Of a stretch of DNA of 64,000 bases, positions 25,201 to 32,476 are shown piece by piece. Source of the DNA: Schlegelella_A sp038231215. Its GTDB lineage: Bacteria > Pseudomonadota > Gammaproteobacteria > Burkholderiales > Burkholderiaceae_C. Under the pieces are notes generated by a model. It saw nothing but the letters and a program-made list of their open reading frames with translations. It made no database searches and was not told the DNA's origin. Positions within the stretch are counted from its first letter, which is position 1. Every line of letters begins with the position of its first letter. Position numbers and translations under genes: made by a program. The stretch is from the NCBI GenBank assembly GCA_038231215.1, contig JBBRLS010000009.1, positions 34,755 through 98,754 of the forward strand, written 5' to 3'.

Positions 25201-25766
25201 GCGCCGGCGGCATGCTCGACGACTTCTACAGCCGCAAGCTGGCCAGCCTGGTCGACACCGGCACCAACCCGTGGAGCTTCAAACCGGTGGGCGACGGGTC
25301 GAAGCCTGTCAACGCTGCGGCGCTTGTCGACTTCCAGCGTGCCGCGCGCATCAAGGATGTGTTCTTCCGCAGCGGCGGCAAGACGCCTTCGTTCAAGATC
25401 GACATCCGCGCCCTCGAGATGGAAGGCGGCATGACGGAAATGAACCTCGAGATCGACGGCACCGTCTACAAGTTTCTCGCCGGCAACACGACTCCGGTGA
25501 CGCTGCAGTGGCCGAGCGCGCGCGTCGCCTCGCAGATCAAGATCACCACCGTGCCGGGTACCACGTCGCTGACCGCCGATGGACCGTGGGCGCTGTTTCG
25601 CATCTTCGATCGCTTCGAGGTGCAGCCGACGGCCCAGCCCGAGCGCTTCATGGTCCCGATGATCCTCGAGGGTCGCCGCACGCGCCTCGAGATCACGTCG
25701 AACAGCGTCTTCAATCCCTTCCGCCTGCGCGAGATCCAGCAGTTCCGTTGCCCTGGGTCCTTGTGA
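22224..25766 (+). CDS. tssM: T6SS inner-membrane complex protein TssM (IcmF)
   Basis: A 1180-residue IcmF-family protein. Two N-terminal membrane helices (about 11-30 and 47-68) precede a cytosolic GTPase/ATPase-like domain with an intact Walker A (GAPGSGKTTALLNAG, residues about 127-141) and an LIDTAGRY motif. A third membrane helix lies near 440-463, and the rest is a large periplasmic region with the IcmF-related domain and a C-terminal beta domain (WPSARVASQIKI, ending NPFRLREIQQFRCP). TssM spans the envelope and contacts TssJ and TssL. The ATGA overlap with tssL indicates coupling. tagF starts eight bases after. Confidence 0.95.
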   Translation: MKKFFQFLLHPLFLALVGVLALSAIVWWVGPLIGIGESHPLDPVWIRVTVIAVLFGLLILRALLRYWSQKRTNAALVDGMTKGPSSADKEIATLNERFTQALDVLKKSPGKGKGAQLYQLPWYIFIGAPGSGKTTALLNAGLTFPLAEKMGGASVRGVGGTRNCDWWFTDEAVLIDTAGRYTTQESNSAVDASAWDGFLALLRKSRPRRPINGVLLTVNIQDLLQQTPVERKDHAAKLRARMQELAEKLGVRAPVYVLVTKADLIAGFNESFGALSKEERNQVWGFSFPYAPGSADDPLVNFGAEFSALEKRLRDRVVPLMDAEHEVLKRAAIFNFPQQFAGLRGLLGGFLEQVFSAGGTMEERPLLRGVYFTSGTQEGTPIDRVLGTLARTFGIERRLAPPAAARGKSFFLNRLLKDVVFTEQGLVGENRAMERRRGRLRLVGFATVLLVSVALIAGWVVSYGRNKNYIAEIDTKLPDLKKAVEAIPPATSGDVTPLPPVLSAVRSAAQPAEFTLDAPPVSMSLGLFQGKKLDAAANLGYQRLLDHALMPRVVRRLEERLRAANKDNLELAYEALKNYLMIYTPDKFDADAFKAYVGIDWDAALERSLAPEQRQALDQHLDAMLVRGAPPPTVPMDKNLVAGVRDMLVAFPLEYRVFSRLKRAQIGADFPPFTVAGAAGPSALTVFERVSGEPLTKGIPGLFTREGYRKAFETSVDKATRQLASEETWVLGLRPTESTKSLPLGKANSELTNRVRRLYFEEYIKVWDKYIADVRIVKLGGLDQSLQVARQLSGVDSPLAAFLRGVARETTLVQPKAAAGSTSGTQIGQVDQKAEQAKREMAAVLGKVKVPGAEEVQTGPPLEQMVDDHFAPIRRLVAGQPPPMDEIIKMFNDVYVQLAAVDAAQKSKSAPPPAGGGERIKAAAGQLPEPARSILENLAGAAATTGRVVEREGLTSELKPISDFCNRAITGRYPFTASSKGDVLPEDFAQLFGAGGMLDDFYSRKLASLVDTGTNPWSFKPVGDGSKPVNAAALVDFQRAARIKDVFFRSGGKTPSFKIDIRALEMEGGMTEMNLEIDGTVYKFLAGNTTPVTLQWPSARVASQIKITTVPGTTSLTADGPWALFRIFDRFEVQPTAQPERFMVPMILEGRRTRLEITSNSVFNPFRLREIQQFRCPGSL

Positions 25767-25773
25767 TGCGGCC

Positions 25774-26970
25774 ATGAACGTCAGCAGCGACGTCGCGACG
25801 ATCCCGGGCTGGTATGGCAAGCTGCCGACGCTCGGCGACTTCGCGTCGCGCCGGCTCGAGGCCGACTTCATCGAGCCCTGGGACCTGTGGCTCGGCGACG
25901 CGATGCAGATGCACCGCCAGTCGCTCGGCGATGCGTGGGTCGAGGCCTACCTCGACAGCCCGCCCTGGCGCTTCCTGCTTTCGCCCGGCGTGCTCCCCGG
26001 CGTCGACCCCGTGCGCGTGTTCGCCGGCGTCTTGCTGCCTTCGGTCGATCGCGTCGGCCGCTACTTTCCGCTCACGATCGCGGCCTCGCTGGTGCGCGTT
26101 CCAAGCGTCGCAGCCGAATTCGAAGCCCTGCTCGACTGGATGCACCGACTCGAAGACACGGCGCTCGACGCGCTTCAGGGCGACTGGAGCATCGACGATC
26201 TCGAGCGCGCGTTGGTCGATCTCTCGCCGCCCACCGATGAAGCAGCCAGCTCCGCAGTGGATCGACTCGCTGTCGTGCGCGCCGCTGTGGCGCAAGCAGT
26301 GGCCGGCGGCGGCGGCTTCGTCGATGTCGCCGGGATCGCCAGCCGTGCCGAGCTGGCATCGCTGTTCTCACCGCCGCCGGGCGGGCACGGAGTGGCGCCC
26401 GGCGCAGCGATTCCCGCGCTGCGCGGCATTGCCTTGTGGATCGACGATTCCCCGGGGCGACCGCATCTGCTCGTCAGTGCAGGCTTGCCGAGTCGAGACG
26501 ACTTCGCGCGCATGTTCGGCGGCGGAAGCGATGCCAGCCGGCGAACTGCCGCCGAGCGGAGCGCGCTGATCGAGGACGATCCCATGGCGACCCTTCCGCA
26601 GGCACTCGACGTACCGGTCGTATCGATGGCGCGGCCTGCCGCTACCGCCGAGGAGACAGACTTGCTCGGCCTGTTCCAGGGCTCGACGTTGACGAGCGAC
26701 CCCGCCGACGCTGCCGCTGTCGGCACGCGCGACGCGGACATCCTCGCCTTGTTCGGCGCTGGCGACGACGCAGCGCCGTTCGATGCGGGTGCCGCCGAGG
26801 CGCCGAAAGAAGACGACATCCTCGCCATGTTCGAGGTCCCGTCCGAAGCGCCGGCGACGCGGCCATCGCCCGAGTCGGCGCCTCCGCATGAAGGGACGCC
26901 GAAAGAGCCGGATATCCTCGACCTGTTCGGCGGCGCGCCCGCCGCGCCGGACACCGGCAAGGGCCATTGA
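25774..26970 (+). CDS. tagF: T6SS regulator TagF with extended repeat-bearing tail
   Basis: A 398-residue protein. Residues 1 to about 240 match TagF (PGWYGKLPTLGDFASRRLEA, a WLGDAM segment, then PPWRFLLSPGVLPG and GVLLPSVDRVGRYFPLTI). In Pseudomonas and Agrobacterium TagF acts as a post-translational repressor of T6SS assembly, partly through Fha. The tail is not standard: residues 295-385 contain four copies of a short motif (TDLLGLF 295-301, ADILALF 321-327, DDILAMF 347-353, PDILDLF 379-385) set in acidic Ala/Pro-rich linkers. The tail has no domain I recognise. The ATG at 25774 follows tssM closely, and the kinase gene begins four bases after the stop. Confidence 0.88.
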   Translation: MNVSSDVATIPGWYGKLPTLGDFASRRLEADFIEPWDLWLGDAMQMHRQSLGDAWVEAYLDSPPWRFLLSPGVLPGVDPVRVFAGVLLPSVDRVGRYFPLTIAASLVRVPSVAAEFEALLDWMHRLEDTALDALQGDWSIDDLERALVDLSPPTDEAASSAVDRLAVVRAAVAQAVAGGGGFVDVAGIASRAELASLFSPPPGGHGVAPGAAIPALRGIALWIDDSPGRPHLLVSAGLPSRDDFARMFGGGSDASRRTAAERSALIEDDPMATLPQALDVPVVSMARPAATAEETDLLGLFQGSTLTSDPADAAAVGTRDADILALFGAGDDAAPFDAGAAEAPKEDDILAMFEVPSEAPATRPSPESAPPHEGTPKEPDILDLFGGAPAAPDTGKGH

Positions 26971-26974
26971 GCCG

Positions 26975-28888
26975 ATGAGCAACGACGACGACCAGCCCAC
27001 CCGCATCCTGCCGCCGCAATCGCCGAAGACGCAGGTCGCGGGGCAACGCACCGAGATCGCGCCGCAGCGCACGGAGTTCGCGCCGCCGCCCGAGCCCTTC
27101 TTGCCCGACGGCGACGCGACCGTCATCCGGCCGCGGCCGGCACGCGCACCTTCGAACGACGGCGGCAACATGCTGCCGGTCGGCTTCTATCTCGGCGAGT
27201 TCGAGGTCATCAAGGTGCTCGGCGAAGGCGGCTTCGGCATCGTCTACCTGGCCGATGACCATTCGCTCGGTCGGCGCGTCGCGCTCAAGGAATACATGCC
27301 GTCGTCGCTGGCGCAGCGCGTCGGCGGCACGCAGGTCTCGGTGAAGTCCGAGCGGCATCGCGAGACCTTCGAGGCGGGCCTGAAGAGCTTCGTCAACGAG
27401 GCGCGATTGCTGGCGCAGTTCGATCATCCGTCGCTGGTCAAGGTCTATCGCTTCTGGGAGGCGAACGGCACCGCTTACATGGTGATGCCGTTCTACGAAG
27501 GCATCACGCTCAAGGACGAGCTGAAGGCGATGGGTGCACCGCCCGACGAGAACTGGCTGCGCGAATTGCTCGAGCCGCTCACCGAAGCGCTCGCCGTGAT
27601 CCACACCGAGCAGTGCTACCACCGTGACATCGCGCCCGACAACGTGATCCTGCTCAAGGGCAGCAATCGGCCGCTCCTGCTCGACTTCGGCGCGGCGCGG
27701 CGCGTCATCGGCGACATGACGCAGGCGCTCACGGTGATCCTCAAGCCGGGCTACGCGCCGGTCGAGCAGTACGCCGAAGTGCCGGGCATGAAGCAGGGTC
27801 CGTGGACCGACGTCTACGCACTCGCCGCCGTCGTCTACTACGCCATCACCGGCAAGACGCCGCCGACCTCGGTCGGCCGGCTCATGAACGACAACTACGT
27901 GCCGATGACGCAGGCCGGCGCGGGTCGCTACAGCCCGGGCTTTCTGGCGGCGATGGATCGCGCGCTCATCGTCAAGCCTGAACAGCGGACGCAGTCGATC
28001 GACGACCTGCGTCACGACCTCGGCATGGCCGCTAGCGATCCCGACCCGGCGAAGACCGAGCGGCGCAGCCGCTCCCCGAACACCGTCGCGGGCAGCCTGC
28101 CGGCCGGTGCGGCGGTCGCGCGGAAGAGGCGCACGGGGGTGTTCGCTGCCGTCGGCGTCGTCGTCGTGCTGGTCATCGCCGGTGGCCTCTACGCCTTGCT
28201 CGGCAGCAAGCCGTCGACGCCGACGGCGGTTGCATCGACTACCGCCACGCCCGCAGCGACGACCGCGGCCGCGACGGCGCCGGTCGAGACGGCGTCGTCC
28301 GTCGCAGCGGTACCGACGATCCCTGCGACGCCGACCGAGCGGGCCGCGCCGGTGCAGGCGGCGCCGGTCGGCCCGTTCGATCCGGCGCACGAGTTCGAGC
28401 GCGTCGCTACGGCGCAGTCGCCCGACTACAAGGTCGAGGCGGCCGCGGACAAGCCGCAACTGCGCATCAACAAGGACAAGATGACCTTCAAGGTGAAGAC
28501 CGAAAAGGCCGGTCATCTTTACGTGCTCATGCATGGCACCGATGGCGCCATCATCCAGATCTTTCCGAACGCCGAAGCGAAGAACAACCAGATCCGCGCC
28601 GACACGACCCTGTCGCTGCCCTCGGGCAAGGGCAACTGGGACATCGGCGTCGGTGGCCCGGCGGGCATCGATCATCTGATCGCCATCGTCTCGAAATTCC
28701 CGCGCGATTTCTCCGGCCTCGGCCTGAAGATGCGCGACGGCTTTGCCCAGACCACGGTCGAGGAAGCGGGCGCGGCAGCGAAGGCGCAGGCCGGCGGCGC
28801 GTCGATATTTGCCGGCCGGCCGGTCTGCCAGCAGCCATGCACCGACGACTATGGCGCGGCCCTGTTCACGGCCGAAGAAATCAACTGA
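26975..28888 (+). CDS. ppkA: T6SS Ser/Thr protein kinase, PpkA-like, with periplasmic DUF4384 domain
   Basis: A 637-residue membrane kinase. A disordered N-terminus (1-65) has TRILPP (Thr9) and ATVIRP (Thr49). The kinase domain spans about 75-350: glycine loop GEGGFGIVYLAD (83-94), catalytic Lys105 in VALKEY, HRDIAPDNV at 216-224 with Asp218, and DFGAAR at 237-242. The usual Lys two residues after the catalytic Asp is Ala220, a common bacterial variant. One membrane helix lies near 387-408, then an Ala/Thr-rich linker and a DUF4384-type periplasmic domain (TFKVKTEKAGHLYVLMHG). In HSI-I PpkA phosphorylates the T6SS regulator bound by the FHA protein. It starts four bases after tagF. Confidence 0.88.
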   Translation: MSNDDDQPTRILPPQSPKTQVAGQRTEIAPQRTEFAPPPEPFLPDGDATVIRPRPARAPSNDGGNMLPVGFYLGEFEVIKVLGEGGFGIVYLADDHSLGRRVALKEYMPSSLAQRVGGTQVSVKSERHRETFEAGLKSFVNEARLLAQFDHPSLVKVYRFWEANGTAYMVMPFYEGITLKDELKAMGAPPDENWLRELLEPLTEALAVIHTEQCYHRDIAPDNVILLKGSNRPLLLDFGAARRVIGDMTQALTVILKPGYAPVEQYAEVPGMKQGPWTDVYALAAVVYYAITGKTPPTSVGRLMNDNYVPMTQAGAGRYSPGFLAAMDRALIVKPEQRTQSIDDLRHDLGMAASDPDPAKTERRSRSPNTVAGSLPAGAAVARKRRTGVFAAVGVVVVLVIAGGLYALLGSKPSTPTAVASTTATPAATTAAATAPVETASSVAAVPTIPATPTERAAPVQAAPVGPFDPAHEFERVATAQSPDYKVEAAADKPQLRINKDKMTFKVKTEKAGHLYVLMHGTDGAIIQIFPNAEAKNNQIRADTTLSLPSGKGNWDIGVGGPAGIDHLIAIVSKFPRDFSGLGLKMRDGFAQTTVEEAGAAAKAQAGGASIFAGRPVCQQPCTDDYGAALFTAEEIN

Positions 28889-28924
28889 CGTTGGCCGCGC
28901 GCGGCCTCGACACCGGGAGCACAA

Positions 28925-30745
28925 ATGAGCGACGACTGGACACCCGATTTCGGCACGCTGGACGCGGCAGCGCCGCCTTGGGCGGCCAAGCGCCCGGTGC
29001 GCATTGCCGTCTTTGGTGACTTCAGCGCCGGCGCCGCCGCCGGCCGTCTCGAGACGGGCGACGACCTGGCCCGGCGCAAGATGATCCCGGTGGAGTTCGA
29101 CACGCTCGAAGACACCCTGGGCCGTCTTGAGGTCAAGCTGGCCTTGCCGATCGGCGAGGGTGGCGACGGCGTCGAGGTTCAGTTCGGTGAACTGGACAAC
29201 TTTCATCCTGATTCGCTCTACCGCGAGTTGCCGATGTTCAAGGCGCTCGCCGACCTGAGAAAGCGCCTCAACAACACCGCCAGTTTCGCCAAGGCCGCGT
29301 CCGAGGTCCAGGCGATGGGCGGTGGGTCGCTGCGGCGCGCCTCGCGCAGCGGCCGGCGTCGGTCCAAGAGCGGCGCGCCGGCGGCCGACGGGAAGCTGTC
29401 CGACTTCGCGCGCCTGGTCGGCATCGCGCCCGAAGTCAACGTCGATGCGCCCGTCGATGCCCTGCTCAAGCGGATCCTCAGCCCCTTCGTCACCAAGGCG
29501 ACCGACCCGAAGCGCGACGCGCTGGTCGCCACCGTCGACAGCGCCTTGTCGGATGCGATGCGCACGGTGCTGCATCAAAGCGAGTTCCAGAATCTCGAGG
29601 CCCTCTGGCGCGGCATGGATATGGTGCTTCGACGCATCGAGACCGGTCCTTCGCTGCAGGTGCTGCTCGTCGACGTGTCGGCCGAGGAGTTCGCCGCCGA
29701 CCTCAGCGGCAAGAGCGACCTCACCGAGAGCGGCCTCTATTCGATGCTGGTCGACAAGCCCTCGCAGGACAAGGCGGGGGGCGTCTCGCTGATCCTCGGC
29801 CTCTACCAGTTCGAGCCGACTCCGCCGCATGCCGAGCTGCTCGGTCGCATGGCCAGGATCGCCAAGGCCGCTGGGGCGCCCTTCGTCACGTCGATCAGCA
29901 GCGAGGCGTTCACCGATCGCCGCAACCCGCCGCATCCGCTGATGGCGGAGGCCCTCGAAGCCTTGCGCGGGCTGCCCGAGGCATCGTTTCTCGCGTTGCT
30001 CTCGCCGCGCTTCATGCTGCGCCATCCGTACGGCAAGAAGAGCGATCCGATCAGTGCCTTCGCGTTCGAGGAGTTCACGCCCGAAGAAGGTCTGCGCGGC
30101 ATGCTGTGGGGGCATCCGGCACTGCTCGCCGCGTCGGTGCTCGCGGCGCCGACCGGCAATACGCTGTCGATCGGCGATCTGCCCTTTCACTACGTTGTCG
30201 ATGGCGACGGCGACCAGATCGCGTTGCCGACGACGGAGCGCCTCGTCAATCTGGCGGCCGCCGAGATGCTGCGCCGCGTCGGCATCGACGCCCTGATGGC
30301 GCACAAGGGCCAACCCGAGTTGCGTATCGCCGGTCTCGATACCGTGAACGGCGATTCGATCGCCTTGCCGGGCCTGGCCAAACCGGCGCAGCGGATGTCG
30401 TTCACGACCTCGGTGCAAGGCAAGATGCCCGACCCCGAGCAGGCGCCCAAACCGAGCAGGGCCAAGGCCAAGGCCGCCGCCGCGGATGACGAAGATGCCG
30501 ACTCCGTGACCAGAAGTGCTGCGAGCGACGAAGGCAATGGCGACGTCAATGCCGATGCCGGCGCCGCTGCCGATACTGGCAGCGCCGACGACACCAGCCT
30601 CGACGATCTGCTCGCCAGTCTGGGTGACGACGGGAGCGGCACGCCGGCGCCGAGCGAAGACGCCCCCGTGGCCGAAGCGCCGATGGCCTCGGACGAGGAA
30701 ATGGATCCCGACCTGGCCGCGCTGCTGAAATCGCTTGAAGGCTGA
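28925..30745 (+). CDS. contractile-sheath protein, apparent TssB-TssC-like fusion
   Basis: A 606-residue protein. Residues about 20-115 resemble TssB (RPVRIAVFGDFSAG, then VQFGELDNFHPDSLYREL and LRKRL), though the match is weak. A basic stretch follows (SLRRASRSGRRRSK). Residues about 160-500 have a TssC core (ALSDAMRTVLHQSEFQNLEA, LWRGMDMVLRRIETG, LVDVSAEEFAADL, and ISSEAFTDRRNPP). The last 100 residues are acidic, ending DPDLAALLKSLEG. Canonical TssC is about 490 residues and TssB about 170 and they are separate genes. It ends the second T6SS unit and is convergent with yacG. It could be an alternative sheath or a nucleator; the canonical tssB and tssC are not in this window. Confidence 0.7.
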   Translation: MSDDWTPDFGTLDAAAPPWAAKRPVRIAVFGDFSAGAAAGRLETGDDLARRKMIPVEFDTLEDTLGRLEVKLALPIGEGGDGVEVQFGELDNFHPDSLYRELPMFKALADLRKRLNNTASFAKAASEVQAMGGGSLRRASRSGRRRSKSGAPAADGKLSDFARLVGIAPEVNVDAPVDALLKRILSPFVTKATDPKRDALVATVDSALSDAMRTVLHQSEFQNLEALWRGMDMVLRRIETGPSLQVLLVDVSAEEFAADLSGKSDLTESGLYSMLVDKPSQDKAGGVSLILGLYQFEPTPPHAELLGRMARIAKAAGAPFVTSISSEAFTDRRNPPHPLMAEALEALRGLPEASFLALLSPRFMLRHPYGKKSDPISAFAFEEFTPEEGLRGMLWGHPALLAASVLAAPTGNTLSIGDLPFHYVVDGDGDQIALPTTERLVNLAAAEMLRRVGIDALMAHKGQPELRIAGLDTVNGDSIALPGLAKPAQRMSFTTSVQGKMPDPEQAPKPSRAKAKAAAADDEDADSVTRSAASDEGNGDVNADAGAAADTGSADDTSLDDLLASLGDDGSGTPAPSEDAPVAEAPMASDEEMDPDLAALLKSLEG

Positions 30746-30766
30746 GCGTCGCCCTTGCGCTCTCGC

Positions 30767-30994
30767 TCAAGCGGGCGAGGGCGGCTCGCTGTCTTCGGCG
30801 TCCTGCTGCGAAGGTCGCGCCGGCACGCGATAGCCCTCCGACGCCCAGGCGCCGAGGTCGGCGTTGCGGCAACGCTCGCTGCAGAAAGGCCGCGACGGAT
30901 TGGACGTCGCGTACACGCTGTCGCCGCCGCAGGCGGGGCAGCGCACGAGGCGTCGTCGAATCAGCGGTTGATCGCCGCCGCGCGGTTCGACCAT
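30767..30994 (-). CDS. yacG: DNA gyrase inhibitor YacG
   Basis: A 75-residue zinc protein. The YacG hallmark is present: CPACGG near residue 18 and FCSERCRNADLGAWASEGYR in the centre. YacG binds GyrB and inhibits gyrase. The start at 30994 (MVEPRGG) is chosen because longer frames would run deep into zapD and add no family sequence. It lies downstream of zapD on the same strand with 10 bases between, in the usual yacG-zapD-coaE order. Confidence 0.88.
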   Translation of the reverse strand: MVEPRGGDQPLIRRRLVRCPACGGDSVYATSNPSRPFCSERCRNADLGAWASEGYRVPARPSQQDAEDSEPPSPA

Positions 30995-31004
30995 CGTTTG
31001 GCTC

Positions 31005-31760
31005 TCATGCGCAAAGGGTGAGCTCGAAGCCGGTGTCGCCCGTCGCCGGCCGCAGCCGCCCATCGGGCTCTTGGCGCATCAGGCGAACCTGGACCATCAG
31101 GCGGTGGCCGCTGATCTCGGGGACGAGTTCGGCGCCGGCGTCGAGACGCACGCGCATGAGCTGAAAGACGCGGCCGGCGGCCAGGCTCTGCGAGTACTGC
31201 CCACCGATCGCCATGACCTTGTGCGGCGCGCCCGAGTCGCGCAAGAGACCGAGCAGGACTTGCAAGGCTTCAGCGAGCGGCATCAGGGTGGCGACCCATT
31301 GCAGCAGATCGGCGCGACGGCGATTGGCCGGGAGCTGCTGCCAGGCGTAGTAGGCCGGCAGGTCGAATTCGCAGGTGCCACCAGGAATGCTGATGCGGCT
31401 GCGGATACTCATCAGCCATTCGTTGCTCGCCAGCGCGGCGCCGGCCTTTCCCGACACCTGGTTGAGCCTGCCGAAGGCACCGTCGATGCGGCCGATCGTC
31501 TCGTCGAGCACGCTTTCCGAGATCGACGGATTGCCGCGGTAGCCGGCAAGCTGCTGGCGATGCTTGTCGAGCTCCTTCAGCAGATCGGATTTCAGATCAG
31601 CGCGCGAGCCGACGTCCATGATCTCGAAAATCGTCGCCAGGGCGTAATGGTGATCGACTGGTGCGTCGCGCTCGATGAGCTGTCCGAGGCGATCGAACAG
31701 ATGCTCGAGCCGCAGCATCGTGCGGATGCTCTCGTTGAACGGGTACTCGTAGAGGATCAA
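31005..31760 (-). CDS. zapD: cell-division protein ZapD
   Basis: A 251-residue ZapD (YacF), which crosslinks FtsZ filaments at the division ring. The N-terminus matches the family (ILYEYPFNESIRTMLRLEHL, then DHHYALATIFEIMDVGSRADLK is spread over two segments), as does RRADLLQWVATLMPL. The start codon is TTG at 31758-31760; an in-frame stop lies a few codons upstream, so no other start is likely. coaE lies upstream, separated by about 100 bases. Confidence 0.9.
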   Translation of the reverse strand: MILYEYPFNESIRTMLRLEHLFDRLGQLIERDAPVDHHYALATIFEIMDVGSRADLKSDLLKELDKHRQQLAGYRGNPSISESVLDETIGRIDGAFGRLNQVSGKAGAALASNEWLMSIRSRISIPGGTCEFDLPAYYAWQQLPANRRRADLLQWVATLMPLAEALQVLLGLLRDSGAPHKVMAIGGQYSQSLAAGRVFQLMRVRLDAGAELVPEISGHRLMVQVRLMRQEPDGRLRPATGDTGFELTLCA

Positions 31761-31861
31761 AGCGAAGTCGGATCGGTCAGCGCGGACACCGCGGCCCTTG
31801 CCTCGGCGTTGCGGTTCGCGGCGATTGTTTCACAGCGATTCTTGTCCGCACGCGCGCGGGC

Positions 31862-32476
31862 TCAGAGGGTGGCAATCGTCTGCTGCCAGAGCGCATCGAC
31901 TTCGAGCCCGAGTCGGTCCACATCGACATCGTCGTTCTCGATGACCGCATCGGCCGCCGCCCGGCGCGCCGCCCGGCTCGCCTGCTGTGCAATCACGGCG
32001 CGGACGGCGCTTTCGGTCCAGCCCGATCGCGCGATGACGCGCGCGACCTGAGTTTCCTCGGCGCAGTCGACGAGCCACACGCGATCGACACGGCTGCGCC
32101 AGCGCCCCGATTCGACAAGCAAGGGGATGTCGAGGACTGCCACCTGTGCTCTCGATGCCGCGACGCGCCGTTCGACCTCGGCGCCGATGAGCGGATGGAG
32201 GATGGCCTCGAGGCGACGCCTGGCGGCGGCATCGGCGAAGGCCGCCTCGCGCATGCGCACGCGATCGAGGGCACCGTCGGATGCAATGAAGTGCGGCCCG
32301 AAGGAATCGCGGATCGCATCGATGGCGGCACCGCCGGCGAGCGTCAGCGATCGCGCAATCGCATCGGTATCGATCAATTCGGCGCCGCGCTCGACCAGTC
32401 GGGCGGCGGCCGTGCTCTTGCCGCTGCCGATGCCGCCGGTGAGGCCGATGCGAAGCCTCAGAGCTGCGGCATCCAC
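31862..32476 (-). CDS. coaE: dephospho-CoA kinase
   Basis: A 204-residue P-loop kinase for the last step of coenzyme A synthesis (ATP plus dephospho-CoA to CoA). The Walker A LTGGIGSGKST lies near the N-terminus, followed by GAELIDTDAIAR and the DIPLLVESGRW motif. The start is uncertain: GTG at 32474-32476 gives VDAAALRLRIGLTGG and overlaps the pilD stop by 19 bases; a CTG nearer the P-loop is possible. It is the last gene of the pilB-pilC-pilD-coaE run. Confidence 0.87.
   Translation of the reverse strand: MDAAALRLRIGLTGGIGSGKSTAAARLVERGAELIDTDAIARSLTLAGGAAIDAIRDSFGPHFIASDGALDRVRMREAAFADAAARRRLEAILHPLIGAEVERRVAASRAQVAVLDIPLLVESGRWRSRVDRVWLVDCAEETQVARVIARSGWTESAVRAVIAQQASRAARRAAADAVIENDDVDVDRLGLEVDALWQQTIATL

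Noticed and set aside
22053..25871. Very long open frame on the minus strand opposite tssM (and similar long frames opposite tssF, vgrG, nrdA)
   Set aside because: GC-rich codon use leaves the antisense frames open. None shows a recognisable domain, and each lies opposite a well-supported gene.
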